The position numbers and the translations under genes are program-made. From the NCBI GenBank assembly GCA_910587205.1, contig CAJULZ010000035.1, positions 1 to 22,787 on the forward strand: DNA of 22,787 nt. Reading direction: 5' to 3'. The notes below the pieces were generated by a model that searched no databases, was not told the origin of the DNA, and worked only from the letters and a program-made list of their open reading frames with translations. Shown in pieces: positions 1 to 7,588 of this stretch. The stretch comes from an uncultured Oscillospiraceae bacterium. GTDB taxonomy: Bacteria; Bacillota; Clostridia; Oscillospirales; Oscillospiraceae. Position 1 is the stretch's first letter; the number at the start of each line of letters is the position of its first letter.

Positions 1-604
1 CGGCGGCGCACAGCGCCCGTCCCGGGGCGCACAGCAGCAGGGACGCCCCCTGCCTCGCCCGCGCGGCAAGGCCCGTCCCCCCAAGGGGTAGGCCGGGGCA
101 CAGCAGCGCCGCGGCCAGGGCCAGCAGGTACAGATCCAGCGCGATGACAATCCACACAAAGGGGGCGGGCCGGTCTCCGCTCCCCAGCAGGCCGGCGAAA
201 AAGCCGCCCGCCATCATCAGCCCCGCGGCCAGCAGGCCCAGCGCGCCGCCCTGGGCCGCGGCGGGCCGCCACAGCCGGGCCATGGCCCCCCGCCAGCGGC
301 CGAACCAGCCGTCCGCGCCGCCCCGGAAGCACTGGAACGCCATGGCGGCCATGGCGGCCCAGAACGGCCCCGCCGCCGCCCCGCCCGCCGCCCCGCCCAG
401 CAGGGCCAGCCAAAAATTTTCCAGCACCACGCCCAGGCTCACCCCCAGGGCCAGGGGCAGGAACCCCAGGAACGTGAGGAAATTGCACCCCAGCAGGGCG
501 CCCAGGTGGTCGTACAACACCTCAAAAAAGCGGCCCGGGCCCTTTTTCGGGGGCCGCCCCCCATCCGAGCCGTCAAAAAACCGGTTCATCCCCAACAGAT
601 CCAT
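1..604 (-). CDS. YesL/DUF624-like integral membrane protein, C-terminal part outside the window
   Basis: An open frame on the minus strand starts at the ATG whose first base is 604 and continues through 201 codons to the window edge without a stop. It begins nine bases after the response regulator stop codon, so it is probably the third gene of the kinase-regulator operon. After a charged N-terminus, residues about 26-62 contain an amphipathic start (RFFEVLYDHLG) and a first membrane segment. Further hydrophobic segments lie at about 65-91, 119-141 and 148-169, with a basic stretch (FGRWRGAMARLW) between the second and third. This resembles the small multi-span YesL (DUF624) proteins that commonly sit beside YesM/YesN two-component systems and sugar ABC transporters in Firmicutes. 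Their biochemical function is unknown. The family call rests on topology, start motif and neighbourhood, and it could be an unrelated small membrane protein. Confidence 0.6.
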   Translation of the reverse strand, partial: MDLLGMNRFFDGSDGGRPPKKGPGRFFEVLYDHLGALLGCNFLTFLGFLPLALGVSLGVVLENFWLALLGGAAGGAAAGPFWAAMAAMAFQCFRGGADGWFGRWRGAMARLWRPAAAQGGALGLLAAGLMMAGGFFAGLLGSGDRPAPFVWIVIALDLYLLALAAALLCPGLPLGGTGLAARARQGASLLLCAPGRALCAA

Positions 605-613
605 GGCCTCGCC

Positions 614-1870
614 CTACGCCCCTTTCAACCGCTGCATATACTCCCTGGGGCTGACCCCCTCGATCTTTTTAAACACCTTGCTGAAGTAAAACGCGCTCTC
701 ATAGCCCAGCCGCTGGCTGATCTCGTACACCTTCAGGTTGGTGGCGGCCATCAGGTCCTTGGCGGCGTTGATGCGGGTGACGGTGACAAACTCCACAAAC
801 CCGCTCTCCCCCCACTGAGAAAAGAGCTGACTGAGGTAGTTGGGACTGAAGCCGAACACCGCCGCCACGTCGTTCAGCGACAGCCGCTTGTCCAGATTCT
901 GGCTGATGTACTCCTGCACCTGGGCCACCTGCCGGGCGTGGTAGTCGGTGGGGGACGCCGCCTGGGAGCGGCTGAACACGATGCTCTCGTCCTCGCTGAG
1001 CAGGGGCACAATGGAAAAGGCGGAGCGCTGGCTGCGCCGCACGTCCAGGATGTCCTGCACCGGCTCCCCCACCGCCCAGCGCAGGGCGGTGCTGAAGTAG
1101 CCGTACACGATGTCCCCCGCCTTTTCCAGCACCGGGGTGAGCAGCCCCTCCAGCCCCTCGGGGGAGGGGACGGGGAACAGCACCGACAGGTGGCGCAGCC
1201 CCATCCCCGTCACGGTGCAGGGCAGATACTTGGGCAGCAGCTCGGCGCACAGGTTGGTCACGCCGGTGCTGAGGGTGGCCATGGGCCCGGTGGGCAGCTC
1301 CCGGTTTTGCAGCGAACCCAGGGCCACCACATACCAGGGGGAGTCGAACCGCAGCCCCAGGTCGTCGCACTGCTGCCGGAACAGGGCGGGGTCGTCGAAC
1401 AGCCCGCCGTAGAGCTGGAGAAACAGCCGGTCCCGGTACTGGGCCAGTCCCTCGGCAGGGGCGGCCCCAGGGGCGCGCAGGGCGTGCTCCCGCTGTATGC
1501 GCTCCTCTGCCCGGCGCAGGGCCGCCTCCAGCGCCTGGGGGGTGAGCTCCAGCTTCACCAGGTAGTCCAGCGCCCCCACCTTCATGCTCTGCTTCACGTA
1601 ATTGAACTCCTCATAACTGGTGAGCATGATAAACACGGGCAGGGCCCCGTCCCGCCCCCGGCACCGTTCCGCCAGCTCCAGCCCGTCCATCACCGGCATC
1701 CGGATGTCGCACAGCACCAGATCCGGCTGGAGCTCGTCCACCAGGCGCAGGGCCTCGCTGCCGTTCCGGGCGGTGCCCACCACCTCCCAGCCCAAACCGC
1801 CCCAATCGATCATCCCCTGTATTCCAATGAGCACCAGGGGCTCGTCGTCAGCCAGCAAAACCTTAAACAT
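614..1870 (-). CDS. AraC-type response regulator (YesN-like)
   Basis: A 418-residue two-component response regulator. The N-terminal receiver domain (about 1-125) has the acidic pair D8/D9, phospho-acceptor D55 in the motif DLVLCDIRMP, T84 and K106 at the expected places. A variable linker of about 190 residues follows. The C-terminal ~100 residues form a double helix-turn-helix AraC domain (SLNDVAAVFGFSPNYLSQLF, then ISQRLGYESAFYFSKVFKK and the signature GVSPREYM). The start at 1870 was chosen because it begins the receiver fold (MFKVLLADDE) and has AAGGGGAG about nine bases upstream; the frame is open further upstream but that part is not domain-like. It lies 55 bp after the kinase gene and is presumably phosphorylated by it. 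As a YesN-type regulator its likely target is the divergent sugar importer operon starting at 4223, though this is inferred from adjacency. Confidence 0.93.
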   Translation of the reverse strand: MFKVLLADDEPLVLIGIQGMIDWGGLGWEVVGTARNGSEALRLVDELQPDLVLCDIRMPVMDGLELAERCRGRDGALPVFIMLTSYEEFNYVKQSMKVGALDYLVKLELTPQALEAALRRAEERIQREHALRAPGAAPAEGLAQYRDRLFLQLYGGLFDDPALFRQQCDDLGLRFDSPWYVVALGSLQNRELPTGPMATLSTGVTNLCAELLPKYLPCTVTGMGLRHLSVLFPVPSPEGLEGLLTPVLEKAGDIVYGYFSTALRWAVGEPVQDILDVRRSQRSAFSIVPLLSEDESIVFSRSQAASPTDYHARQVAQVQEYISQNLDKRLSLNDVAAVFGFSPNYLSQLFSQWGESGFVEFVTVTRINAAKDLMAATNLKVYEISQRLGYESAFYFSKVFKKIEGVSPREYMQRLKGA

Positions 1871-1900
1871 GGGGCCACTCCCCTTTTCAATCCAAGTATA

Positions 1901-1944
1901 ACGCCGTAAAGCCTCTTTACGGCGTTCAGCGCCCAGGCGCTGAA
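1901..1944 (-). promoter_or_regulatory. two abutting hairpins at the kinase-regulator junction
   Basis: Two inverted repeats abut at this gene junction. Arms 1925-1933 and 1936-1944 (TTCAGCGCC/GGCGCTGAA) enclose the kinase stop codon. Arms 1901-1911 and 1915-1925 (ACGCCGTAAAG/CTTTACGGCGT, 11 perfect pairs, 3-base loop) fill most of the 55-bp gap before the regulator gene. No U-rich tail follows on the minus strand, so this is not a standard terminator. A processing, stabilising or partially attenuating structure is more likely. Confidence 0.6.
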
Positions 1945-3773
1945 CCATGTTGCGTTTCGCAGTCCCCCGCGGACCCCGGCAGGCGGATGGTAATCTCGGT
2001 GCCCCTGCCGGGCTCGCTTTGGATGCGCAGGCCGTAGTCCGGCCCGAAGCTGAGCTGGAGCAGGCGGTGGACATTCCACACGCCGATGTGCCGGAACGCG
2101 GCCTCCTCCCCCTCCGCCCCAGGGCCGGCCAGGACGCGGTCGATCTGTCCCTGCTCCATCCCCACGCCGTCGTCGGACAGGCGGATGCGCACCCCGCCGT
2201 CCCCGGCCAAGCCCTCCACGGCCAGCTCCACCCGGCCCACGCCGCCCTTGGGCTCGATGCCGTGGAAGATGGCGTTCTCCACCAGGGGCTGGAGGGTAAA
2301 GCGGGGGATCAGGCAGCTCTTGAGCAGCGTCCGGTCCTCCGGCGGGTAAATCTCCAGGGCCAGCGTGCCGCCGTAGCGGTAGCGCTGGATGGTAAAATAA
2401 TCCTCCAAGAGCTGGAACTCCTCCTCCAGGGGGATCAGGCGCTGGGTGCCCTTGGACACGCTTTTCAGCAACCTGGACAGGGCCGTGACCATCTCGGCCA
2501 CGCCGGGGGCGTGCTGGATAGTGGCCATCCACTTGATGCTGTTCAGCGTATTGTAGATAAAATGGGGGCTGATCTGGTTTTGCAGCATCCGGTACTCCAG
2601 GTCCAGCCGCTGCTTCTCGTCCTCCAGGCGCTTTTCCATCAGGGAGGATACATTGCGGGACAGCTCGTTGATTCCCCGTCCCACGTCCCCCAGCTCGTGC
2701 CTCCACTCGATGGAGGGGTCCTCCGTGAAGTCGCCCCGGCCCACCGCCCCGATCCGCCGCCGGAGCGCGCCGATGGGGATGTCCACCACCCGGTGGAGCA
2801 GCAGGGCCATGACCACCCCCATGACCAGCAGCACCGCCAGGCTGGTCATCGCGGAGCTGAGCAGCAGGGACAGGGGCTGCCTCAGGGCGCCGTCCGGCAG
2901 GACGCGGGCCAGGTACAGCCCGTGGACGCCCAGAGGGCAGGCCACCATGGAGCAGTCCGCCCCGTCGAACTGGGTATCGTAAAGCAGGGTGCCCGCGTCC
3001 AGGGTGTCCCCCCGGTCGGTCTCCGGCTGGGGGAGCTGATCCGTGCCGCCCAGGCACGCCAGCTCCCCGCCCTCCACCCGGTAGAGCTGCCCGCCCATGA
3101 TCCAGCACAGCCAGGAACCGTCCTCCTGGTGGAACTGACGCAGAGCGTCGGTGATGAGGGCGGGGGAGACGGACAGGTAGATCCGGGCGGAATAGGCCTC
3201 GTCCCTGCTGGACACGGTGCGGGCGATGGGAATGCCCTGCAGCCTGGGGCCGGACTGCATCAGCGGGTCGTCCGTCAGCTGCTCCCACTGGGTGGGCCCC
3301 TCCCCCTCCCCCAGCCCGGGCAGCAGCCCCACATTGTCCCCGTTGACGGCCTTGGAGTGGGACGAGGCCGTCCCCAGCATGATAATCCGGCCGGTGCTGC
3401 TGAGCATCAAAAAGCGCTGTATGTACATCGAGCAGTGCATAGAGTTGTATTTATTGGACACGACGGGGTACACCGTGCGGGTAAAGGTGGCGGACGGGAT
3501 GCCGCCGGTGAGCATGGAGGTGCGTACCGACGGGTCGCTGACGCACCAGCTCACCAGGTCGTCGATTTCACCGATGTCCTGGCGGATGGATTCCGACGCG
3601 GCCTGGAGCGCGTACTCCGTGGACTGCAGCGTGGCGCGGCGCAGTTGGTCGGACACGTTTTTGGCGCTGGTGGCGGTGACGATGGCGGCGGCCACCAGGG
3701 TAAACAGCAGCGCCAGACCCAGCACCCTGGCCTGTATGCCGAAGCGGCGGGGCTTGTCCGGCGCGGTTCCCAT
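1926..3773 (-). CDS. YesM-type sensor histidine kinase
   Basis: A 615-residue membrane sensor kinase. A first membrane helix lies at about 16-35, followed by an extracytoplasmic sensor domain of roughly 265 residues, a second helix at about 301-328, a HAMP-like linker (RRRIGAVGRGDF), then a His_kinase domain with phospho-acceptor H404 in the motif QISPHFIYNTLNS. The HATPase domain shows the N box LVENAIFHG (N500) and the G1 box DDGVG (D535). This arrangement is the LytS/YesM class, in which autophosphorylation is followed by transfer to an AraC-type regulator. The start at 3773 is favoured over an upstream in-frame ATG because GAGAGGAGG lies at a good distance upstream and the preceding 32 residues are not protein-like. 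It heads the minus-strand operon with its own promoter. The ligand is unknown; given the neighbours, an extracellular sugar or a signal from the binding protein is likely. Confidence 0.93.
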   Translation of the reverse strand: MGTAPDKPRRFGIQARVLGLALLFTLVAAAIVTATSAKNVSDQLRRATLQSTEYALQAASESIRQDIGEIDDLVSWCVSDPSVRTSMLTGGIPSATFTRTVYPVVSNKYNSMHCSMYIQRFLMLSSTGRIIMLGTASSHSKAVNGDNVGLLPGLGEGEGPTQWEQLTDDPLMQSGPRLQGIPIARTVSSRDEAYSARIYLSVSPALITDALRQFHQEDGSWLCWIMGGQLYRVEGGELACLGGTDQLPQPETDRGDTLDAGTLLYDTQFDGADCSMVACPLGVHGLYLARVLPDGALRQPLSLLLSSAMTSLAVLLVMGVVMALLLHRVVDIPIGALRRRIGAVGRGDFTEDPSIEWRHELGDVGRGINELSRNVSSLMEKRLEDEKQRLDLEYRMLQNQISPHFIYNTLNSIKWMATIQHAPGVAEMVTALSRLLKSVSKGTQRLIPLEEEFQLLEDYFTIQRYRYGGTLALEIYPPEDRTLLKSCLIPRFTLQPLVENAIFHGIEPKGGVGRVELAVEGLAGDGGVRIRLSDDGVGMEQGQIDRVLAGPGAEGEEAAFRHIGVWNVHRLLQLSFGPDYGLRIQSEPGRGTEITIRLPGSAGDCETQHGSAPGR

Positions 3774-3834
3774 GGCGCGGCCTCCTCTCCCGGCGCAGCA
3801 TTCACGCGCCCTTGCGTTATGGATGATACAGTAC

Positions 3835-3863
3835 ATCATACACCGTCCCCGTGCGGGTGTCAA
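3835..3863 (-). promoter_or_regulatory. sigma-A promoter of the kinase gene
   Basis: Read on the minus strand, a perfect TTGACA -35 box (3863-3858), a 17-base spacer and TATGAT (3840-3835) precede the kinase start by about 60 bases. An imperfect dyad ATGAT-N7-ATCAT (3823-3839) overlaps the -10 box and could be an operator. Confidence 0.72.
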
Positions 3864-4093
3864 ACCCATTTGTGCAGAAAATGGTCGATCTACACAATCC
3901 GGCGGGAATAAGGGGAGGGAATATGGGCAATACTGCCATTCGCTTCCAAAGGGCGCTGTATGGAATGTGAAAACCGGCGCGGGGATTTCCGCGCCCTATG
4001 GTCAAAACGCAGAGAGCCCCGGCGAGAAAAATGACAGCTTTTCCGGAAAAAATACATGTTTTCTGAGGGCGCGCCCGGCGCAAGCGAAAAAAC

Positions 4094-4126
4094 TTGCAAA
4101 ACCTCCTTCAAAAATTCCATTCAAAA
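4094..4126 (+). repeat. three 13-bp-spaced direct repeats upstream of the importer promoter
   Basis: TTGCAAAA (4094), TTCAAAAA (4107) and TTCAAAAC (4120) start exactly 13 bp apart. The last coincides with the -35 box. Direct repeats ending at the -35 box are typical of sites for AraC-type activators, so this is a candidate binding site for the regulator encoded at 614-1870. The 13-bp period is not the usual helical repeat, which weakens the case. Confidence 0.4.
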
Positions 4127-4148
4127 CGACAAAGGCAGCCGCTATAAT
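4120..4148 (+). promoter_or_regulatory. promoter of the importer/glycosidase operon
   Basis: TTCAAA (4120-4125), 17 bases, then a perfect TATAAT (4143-4148), about 75 bases before the solute-binding protein start. The -35 box is poor (4 of 6 matches to TTGACA) while the -10 box is perfect, a pattern usual for activator-dependent promoters. Confidence 0.65.
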
Positions 4149-4222
4149 AGGGCCAGTAAATGGTTGATTCGCCCAAACCCCGGAGGCGGACCGGCCAGGA
4201 ATGAAAATGAGGAGGAAACACA

Positions 4223-5587
4223 ATGAAAAAGCTCAGCAAAATCCTTGCGCTGGCGCTGGCCCTGGCTATGATCTTCAGCCTGGCCGCCTGCGGCAGCGGC
4301 GGCGACGCCCCCGCCTCCAATCCCCCCGCGGACAACAGCACCCCCGCGGACAACAACACCGACAAGCCCGACGACAACCAGCCCAGCGGCGATGAAGAAG
4401 TCACCCTGACCTGGGCCGTGTGGGACAAGGACACCACCACCCAGTGGCAGACCCTGGCCGACGGCTACACCGCCCTGCATCCCAACGTCAAGTTCGACAT
4501 GATCGACCTGGGCTCCACCGACTACATGACCCAGCTGGCCACCCAGCTGTCCGGCGGCAACGGCGAGCTGGACATCCTGTCCATCAAGGATATCCCCGGC
4601 TACTCCAACCTCATCAACCTGGAGATGCTGGAGCCCCTGAACAACACCATCACCGCCGACCCCGCCATCTTCAACGGCCTGATCGAGCAGCTCACCGCCG
4701 CGGACGGCAACTACTACGCCGTGCCCTTCATCTCCTCCCTGTGGGTGCTGTTCTACAACAAGGACCTGTTTGACGCCGCCGGCGTGGACTACCCCTCCAA
4801 CGACCTGACCCTGGCCCAGTTCGACGAGCTGGCCCGCAAGATGACCTCCGGCTCCGGCGCGGAGAAGGTCTACGGCAACCACTACCACACCTGGCGCTCC
4901 GACGTGACCCTGTTCGGCGTGCTGGACGGCAAGAACACCATCATCGACGGCAACTACGACTTCCTCAAGCCCATCTACGAGATGGCGCTCAACCAGCAGA
5001 ACGACGGCATCTGCATGGACTACGGCGAGCTGAAGACCGCCGGCCTGCACTACTCCGCCGCCTTCGAGAACGGCCAGGCCGCCATGGTCCCCATGGGCAG
5101 CTGGTTCGTGGGCACCCTCATCAACTACAACAATGAGGCCGCTTCCAACGGCGCCGAGCCCGTGAACTGGGGCATCGTGAAGTATCCCCATCCCGAAGGC
5201 GTGGCCGCCGGCTCCACCCTGGGCCAGGTCACTTCCCTGGGCATCAACCCCAACTCCGCCAAGAAGGAGGCCGCTGCCGACTTCCTGAACTGGGTCGCCA
5301 CCGAGGACGCCGCCAAGGCTCTGGCCGCCACCGGCAACTTCCCCGCCATCTCCACCGCCGAGACCAGTGAGCTGCTGGCCTCTACCGAGGGCTTCCCCAC
5401 CGACGACGCCTCCAAGGAAGCGCTGACCATCGCCGCCCTCTACCTGGAGATGCCCATGAGCGACAAGGCCTCCGACATCGAGCAGGTTCTCAATACCGAG
5501 CATGACGCCATCATGACCGGCGCCGAGACCGTGGACGAGGGCATCGCCAACATGAACGAGCAGGTGCAGGCCATCCTCAACGGCTGA
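4223..5587 (+). CDS. sugar ABC transporter solute-binding lipoprotein
   Basis: A 454-residue extracellular solute-binding protein of family 1 (the UgpB/MalE-like group). It begins with a lipoprotein signal peptide, MKKLSKILALALALAMIFSL, and lipobox LAAC with lipidated C23, followed by a low-complexity Pro/Asn/Asp tether to about residue 57 that includes a near repeat PADNST/PADNNT. The mature domain starts with VTLTWAVWDKDTTTQW and has the usual family features, such as YYAVPFISSLWVLFYNKDLF and the FENGQAAMVPMGSW loop. GAGGAGG lies seven bases before the start. Codon choice is extremely C-biased, more so than in neighbouring genes, consistent with very high expression. It opens an operon with two permeases and four carbohydrate-active proteins, so it should capture an oligosaccharide or glycoside outside the membrane. 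The exact ligand cannot be read from sequence. Confidence 0.95.
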   Translation: MKKLSKILALALALAMIFSLAACGSGGDAPASNPPADNSTPADNNTDKPDDNQPSGDEEVTLTWAVWDKDTTTQWQTLADGYTALHPNVKFDMIDLGSTDYMTQLATQLSGGNGELDILSIKDIPGYSNLINLEMLEPLNNTITADPAIFNGLIEQLTAADGNYYAVPFISSLWVLFYNKDLFDAAGVDYPSNDLTLAQFDELARKMTSGSGAEKVYGNHYHTWRSDVTLFGVLDGKNTIIDGNYDFLKPIYEMALNQQNDGICMDYGELKTAGLHYSAAFENGQAAMVPMGSWFVGTLINYNNEAASNGAEPVNWGIVKYPHPEGVAAGSTLGQVTSLGINPNSAKKEAAADFLNWVATEDAAKALAATGNFPAISTAETSELLASTEGFPTDDASKEALTIAALYLEMPMSDKASDIEQVLNTEHDAIMTGAETVDEGIANMNEQVQAILNG

Positions 5588-5623
5588 GCCGCCCGACTGG
5601 CAGAACTGAACACCGACCAACAC

Positions 5624-5678
5624 AAGGGGGCGGGCGAAGGCCCGTCCCCTTCGGCCTTGCGGCCGGCCTGCGCCGGCC
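5624..5678 (+). promoter_or_regulatory. strong intercistronic stem-loops after the binding-protein gene
   Basis: Arms 5624-5635 and 5640-5651 form a 12-bp stem with one G-U pair and a GAAG tetraloop. Immediately downstream are two alternative GC stems, 5652-5656/5661-5665 and 5661-5666/5673-5678. No T-run follows, so it is not a full terminator. Such structures after binding-protein genes commonly protect the upstream message, or reduce read-through, so that binding protein exceeds permease. Confidence 0.65.
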
Positions 5679-5709
5679 CCAACCGCGCGAGAAGGGAGAG
5701 AACATCCAT

Positions 5710-6639
5710 ATGACCGGAAACGCCCCCGCAAGCAGCCAGGCCCCGAAAAAGGCCCCGGCCAAAAAAAGCAACCGGGCCCTGCGCAATAACCTCACCGCGT
5801 ACTCCTTCATCGCCCCCAACTTCATCGGCTTCTGCATTTTCACCCTGGTGCCCATGGTGTTCGCCATCGGCCTTTCCTTTTGCAACTGGGACGGCGTCCA
5901 CCCCGTGGAATTCAACGGCCTGGGCAACTTTGCCGCCTTGCTGAAGGACGCCACGTTCAAAACCGCCTTCGTCAACACCATCGTCTACTGCCTGGGCACC
6001 GTGCCCCTCACCCTGGTCTGCTCCCTGGGCCTGGCTCTGCTGCTCAACCAGAACGTGAAGCTGCGCAACTTTTTCCGCACCGTGTCCTTCTTTCCCTACG
6101 TGGCCTCGCTGGTGGCGGTGGCCGCCGTGTGGAACATGATCTTCAGCCCCAGCATGGGCCCGGTGAACATGATCCTGTCCGCCTTGGGGGTGGAGAATCT
6201 GCCCCGCTGGGCCGCCGGCAAGGATACGGCCATGATCACCGTCATCCTGTTCAGCGTGTGGAAGAACATGGGCTACTACATGGTGATCTACCTGGCGGGG
6301 CTCCAGGGCACCAACCCCTCCCTGGAGGAGGCCGCCGCCCTGGACGGCGCCAACAAGTGGCACATCTTCCGCCACATCACCCTGCCCCAGCTGCGCCCCA
6401 CCACCTTCTTTGTGACCATCACCCTGACCATCGCCTCCTTCAAGGTGTATGACCAGATGTACATGATCACCCAGGGCGGCCCGGGCAACGCCACCATCAC
6501 TCTGGTGTACGACATCTATAACATCGCCTTCGTGAACACCCCGAAATACGGGTATGCCAGCGCGGTGGCCATGGTGCTGTTCGCCATGGTGCTGATTATC
6601 ACGCTGATCCAGTTCAAGGGCTCCTCCAACGACAATTAA
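5710..6639 (+). CDS. sugar ABC transporter permease, MalF/UgpA type
   Basis: A 309-residue inner-membrane permease. A basic, Pro/Lys-rich N-terminus (about 1-27) precedes hydrophobic segments compatible with six membrane helices, beginning with AYSFIAPNFIGFCIFTLVPMV. The cytoplasmic EAA loop at about 206-225 (EEAAALDGANKWHIFRHITLP) is the coupling helix that contacts the ATPase. A GAAGGGAGAG ribosome site precedes the start. It pairs with the permease 15 bases downstream. Neither this operon nor the rest of the window has an ATPase gene, so a shared MsmK/UgpC-type ATPase encoded elsewhere is expected, as is common for this importer family in Firmicutes. Confidence 0.95.
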   Translation: MTGNAPASSQAPKKAPAKKSNRALRNNLTAYSFIAPNFIGFCIFTLVPMVFAIGLSFCNWDGVHPVEFNGLGNFAALLKDATFKTAFVNTIVYCLGTVPLTLVCSLGLALLLNQNVKLRNFFRTVSFFPYVASLVAVAAVWNMIFSPSMGPVNMILSALGVENLPRWAAGKDTAMITVILFSVWKNMGYYMVIYLAGLQGTNPSLEEAAALDGANKWHIFRHITLPQLRPTTFFVTITLTIASFKVYDQMYMITQGGPGNATITLVYDIYNIAFVNTPKYGYASAVAMVLFAMVLIITLIQFKGSSNDN

Positions 6640-6654
6640 GGGGAGGCGCGGACT

Positions 6655-7506
6655 ATGAAAGAAAAGAAGCTGTCCAACAAAAAGACCAACCACGCCATTA
6701 CGATGGTCATCATCTACGCGGTGCTCATCCTCATCACCGCAGCCATGCTCATCCCCTTCATCTGGATGCTGTCCGCGTCGGTGAAGATGAACAAGGACGT
6801 ATTCTCCTTCCCCATCGAGTGGATCCCGTCCAATCCCCGCTGGCAGAACTATGTGGACATCTGGACCAAGATCCCCCTGCTCACCTTCGTGAAGAACAGC
6901 GCGAAGCTCACCATCATCGTCACCCTGCTCCAGCTGTTCACCTCCAGCTTCGCCGCTTACGCCTTCGCCAAGATGAATTTCAAGGGCAAGAACATCCTGT
7001 TCCTGGGCTATATCGCCACCATCGCCGTGCCCTGGCAGGCGTACATGGTGCCCCAGTTCATGATGATGCGCTCCTGGCACCTGAACAACACCCATCTGGC
7101 GATCATCTTCCTCCAGGCCTTCTCCGCCTTCGGCGTGTTCCTGATGAAGCAGTTCTATGAGGGCGTGCCCTCCGAGCTGTGCGAGGCGGCCCGGATCGAC
7201 GGCCTGACGGAGTACGGCATCTGGTTCAAGATCATGCTGCCCCTGTCCAAGCCCGCCCTGTCCACCCTCACCATTTTCACCTTCGTGAACACGTGGAACG
7301 ACTTTTTGGGCCCGCTGATCTACCTCACCCGCAACGAGCTGAAAACCATCCAGATCGGCCTGCGCATGTTCATCAGCCAGTACTCCGCGGAGTACGGCCT
7401 GATTATGGCCGCGTCGGTCATCGCCCTCATCCCGGTGCTCATCGTGTTCCTGTCCCTGCAAAAGTATTTTGTGCAGGGGGTTGCGTCCACCGGCCTGAAG
7501 GGTTAA
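6655..7506 (+). CDS. sugar ABC transporter permease, MalG/UgpE type
   Basis: A 283-residue permease, the second half of the translocation pore. A short basic N-terminus (KEKKLSNKKTNH) is followed by the first membrane helix at about 14-36. The remaining hydrophobic segments fit a six-helix topology. The EAA loop lies at about 176-195 (CEAARIDGLTEYGIWFKIMLP). The C-terminus LSLQKYFVQGVASTGLKG is a strongly conserved ending of the MalG group. The ribosome site AAGGGGAGG sits just after the stop of the first permease, so the two are likely translated together. Confidence 0.96.
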   Translation: MKEKKLSNKKTNHAITMVIIYAVLILITAAMLIPFIWMLSASVKMNKDVFSFPIEWIPSNPRWQNYVDIWTKIPLLTFVKNSAKLTIIVTLLQLFTSSFAAYAFAKMNFKGKNILFLGYIATIAVPWQAYMVPQFMMMRSWHLNNTHLAIIFLQAFSAFGVFLMKQFYEGVPSELCEAARIDGLTEYGIWFKIMLPLSKPALSTLTIFTFVNTWNDFLGPLIYLTRNELKTIQIGLRMFISQYSAEYGLIMAASVIALIPVLIVFLSLQKYFVQGVASTGLKG

Positions 7507-7536
7507 AATCAAACCGCACATCCCAAAACACCGCCG

Positions 7537-7561
7537 AGGGGCAGGGGTTCGCCCTGCCCCT
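7537..7561 (+). promoter_or_regulatory. hairpin between the transport and catabolic genes
   Basis: Arms 7537-7546 and 7552-7561 (AGGGGCAGGG/CCCTGCCCCT) form a 10-bp stem with a 5-base loop in the 82-bp gap between the second permease and the GH88 gene. No T-run follows. It resembles the stem after the binding-protein gene and may set transporter-to-enzyme expression ratios. Confidence 0.55.
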
Positions 7562-7588
7562 TGAGCTTTACGAAGCGAGGTGCCCCCC

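Larger units (their letters stand above)
3774..4222. other. 449-bp divergent regulatory region between the sensor operon and the importer operon
   Basis: No convincing gene lies here. On the minus strand it holds the kinase promoter; on the plus strand it holds the promoter and ribosome site of the importer operon. Between them are several symmetric elements: a 7-bp stem at 3976-3982/3989-3995, a 12-bp perfect palindrome TTTTCCGGAAAA at 4039-4050, a GGGCGCGCCC palindrome at 4067-4076, and three TTxCAAAA-type repeats at 13-bp spacing at 4094-4126. AT content is clearly higher than in the flanking genes. It is the natural place for the response regulator to bind. Confidence 0.8.

Noticed and set aside
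1110..1412. Plus-strand open frame inside the response regulator gene
   Set aside because: Antisense shadow of the receiver-linker region, Ser/Pro/Arg-rich with no homology signal.
3923..3970. 15-codon ORF (MGNTAIRFQRALYGM) with AGGGGAGGG upstream, followed by a hairpin, considered as a leader peptide
   Set aside because: The recognisable importer promoter lies 150 bp downstream, no clear plus-strand promoter precedes it, the hairpin has no T-run, and there is no run of regulatory codons.
3963..3985. Possible catabolite-responsive (cre) element around TGTGAAAACCGGCG
   Set aside because: The central CG is displaced by one base relative to the TGNAANCGNTNNCA consensus, so the match is no better than chance.
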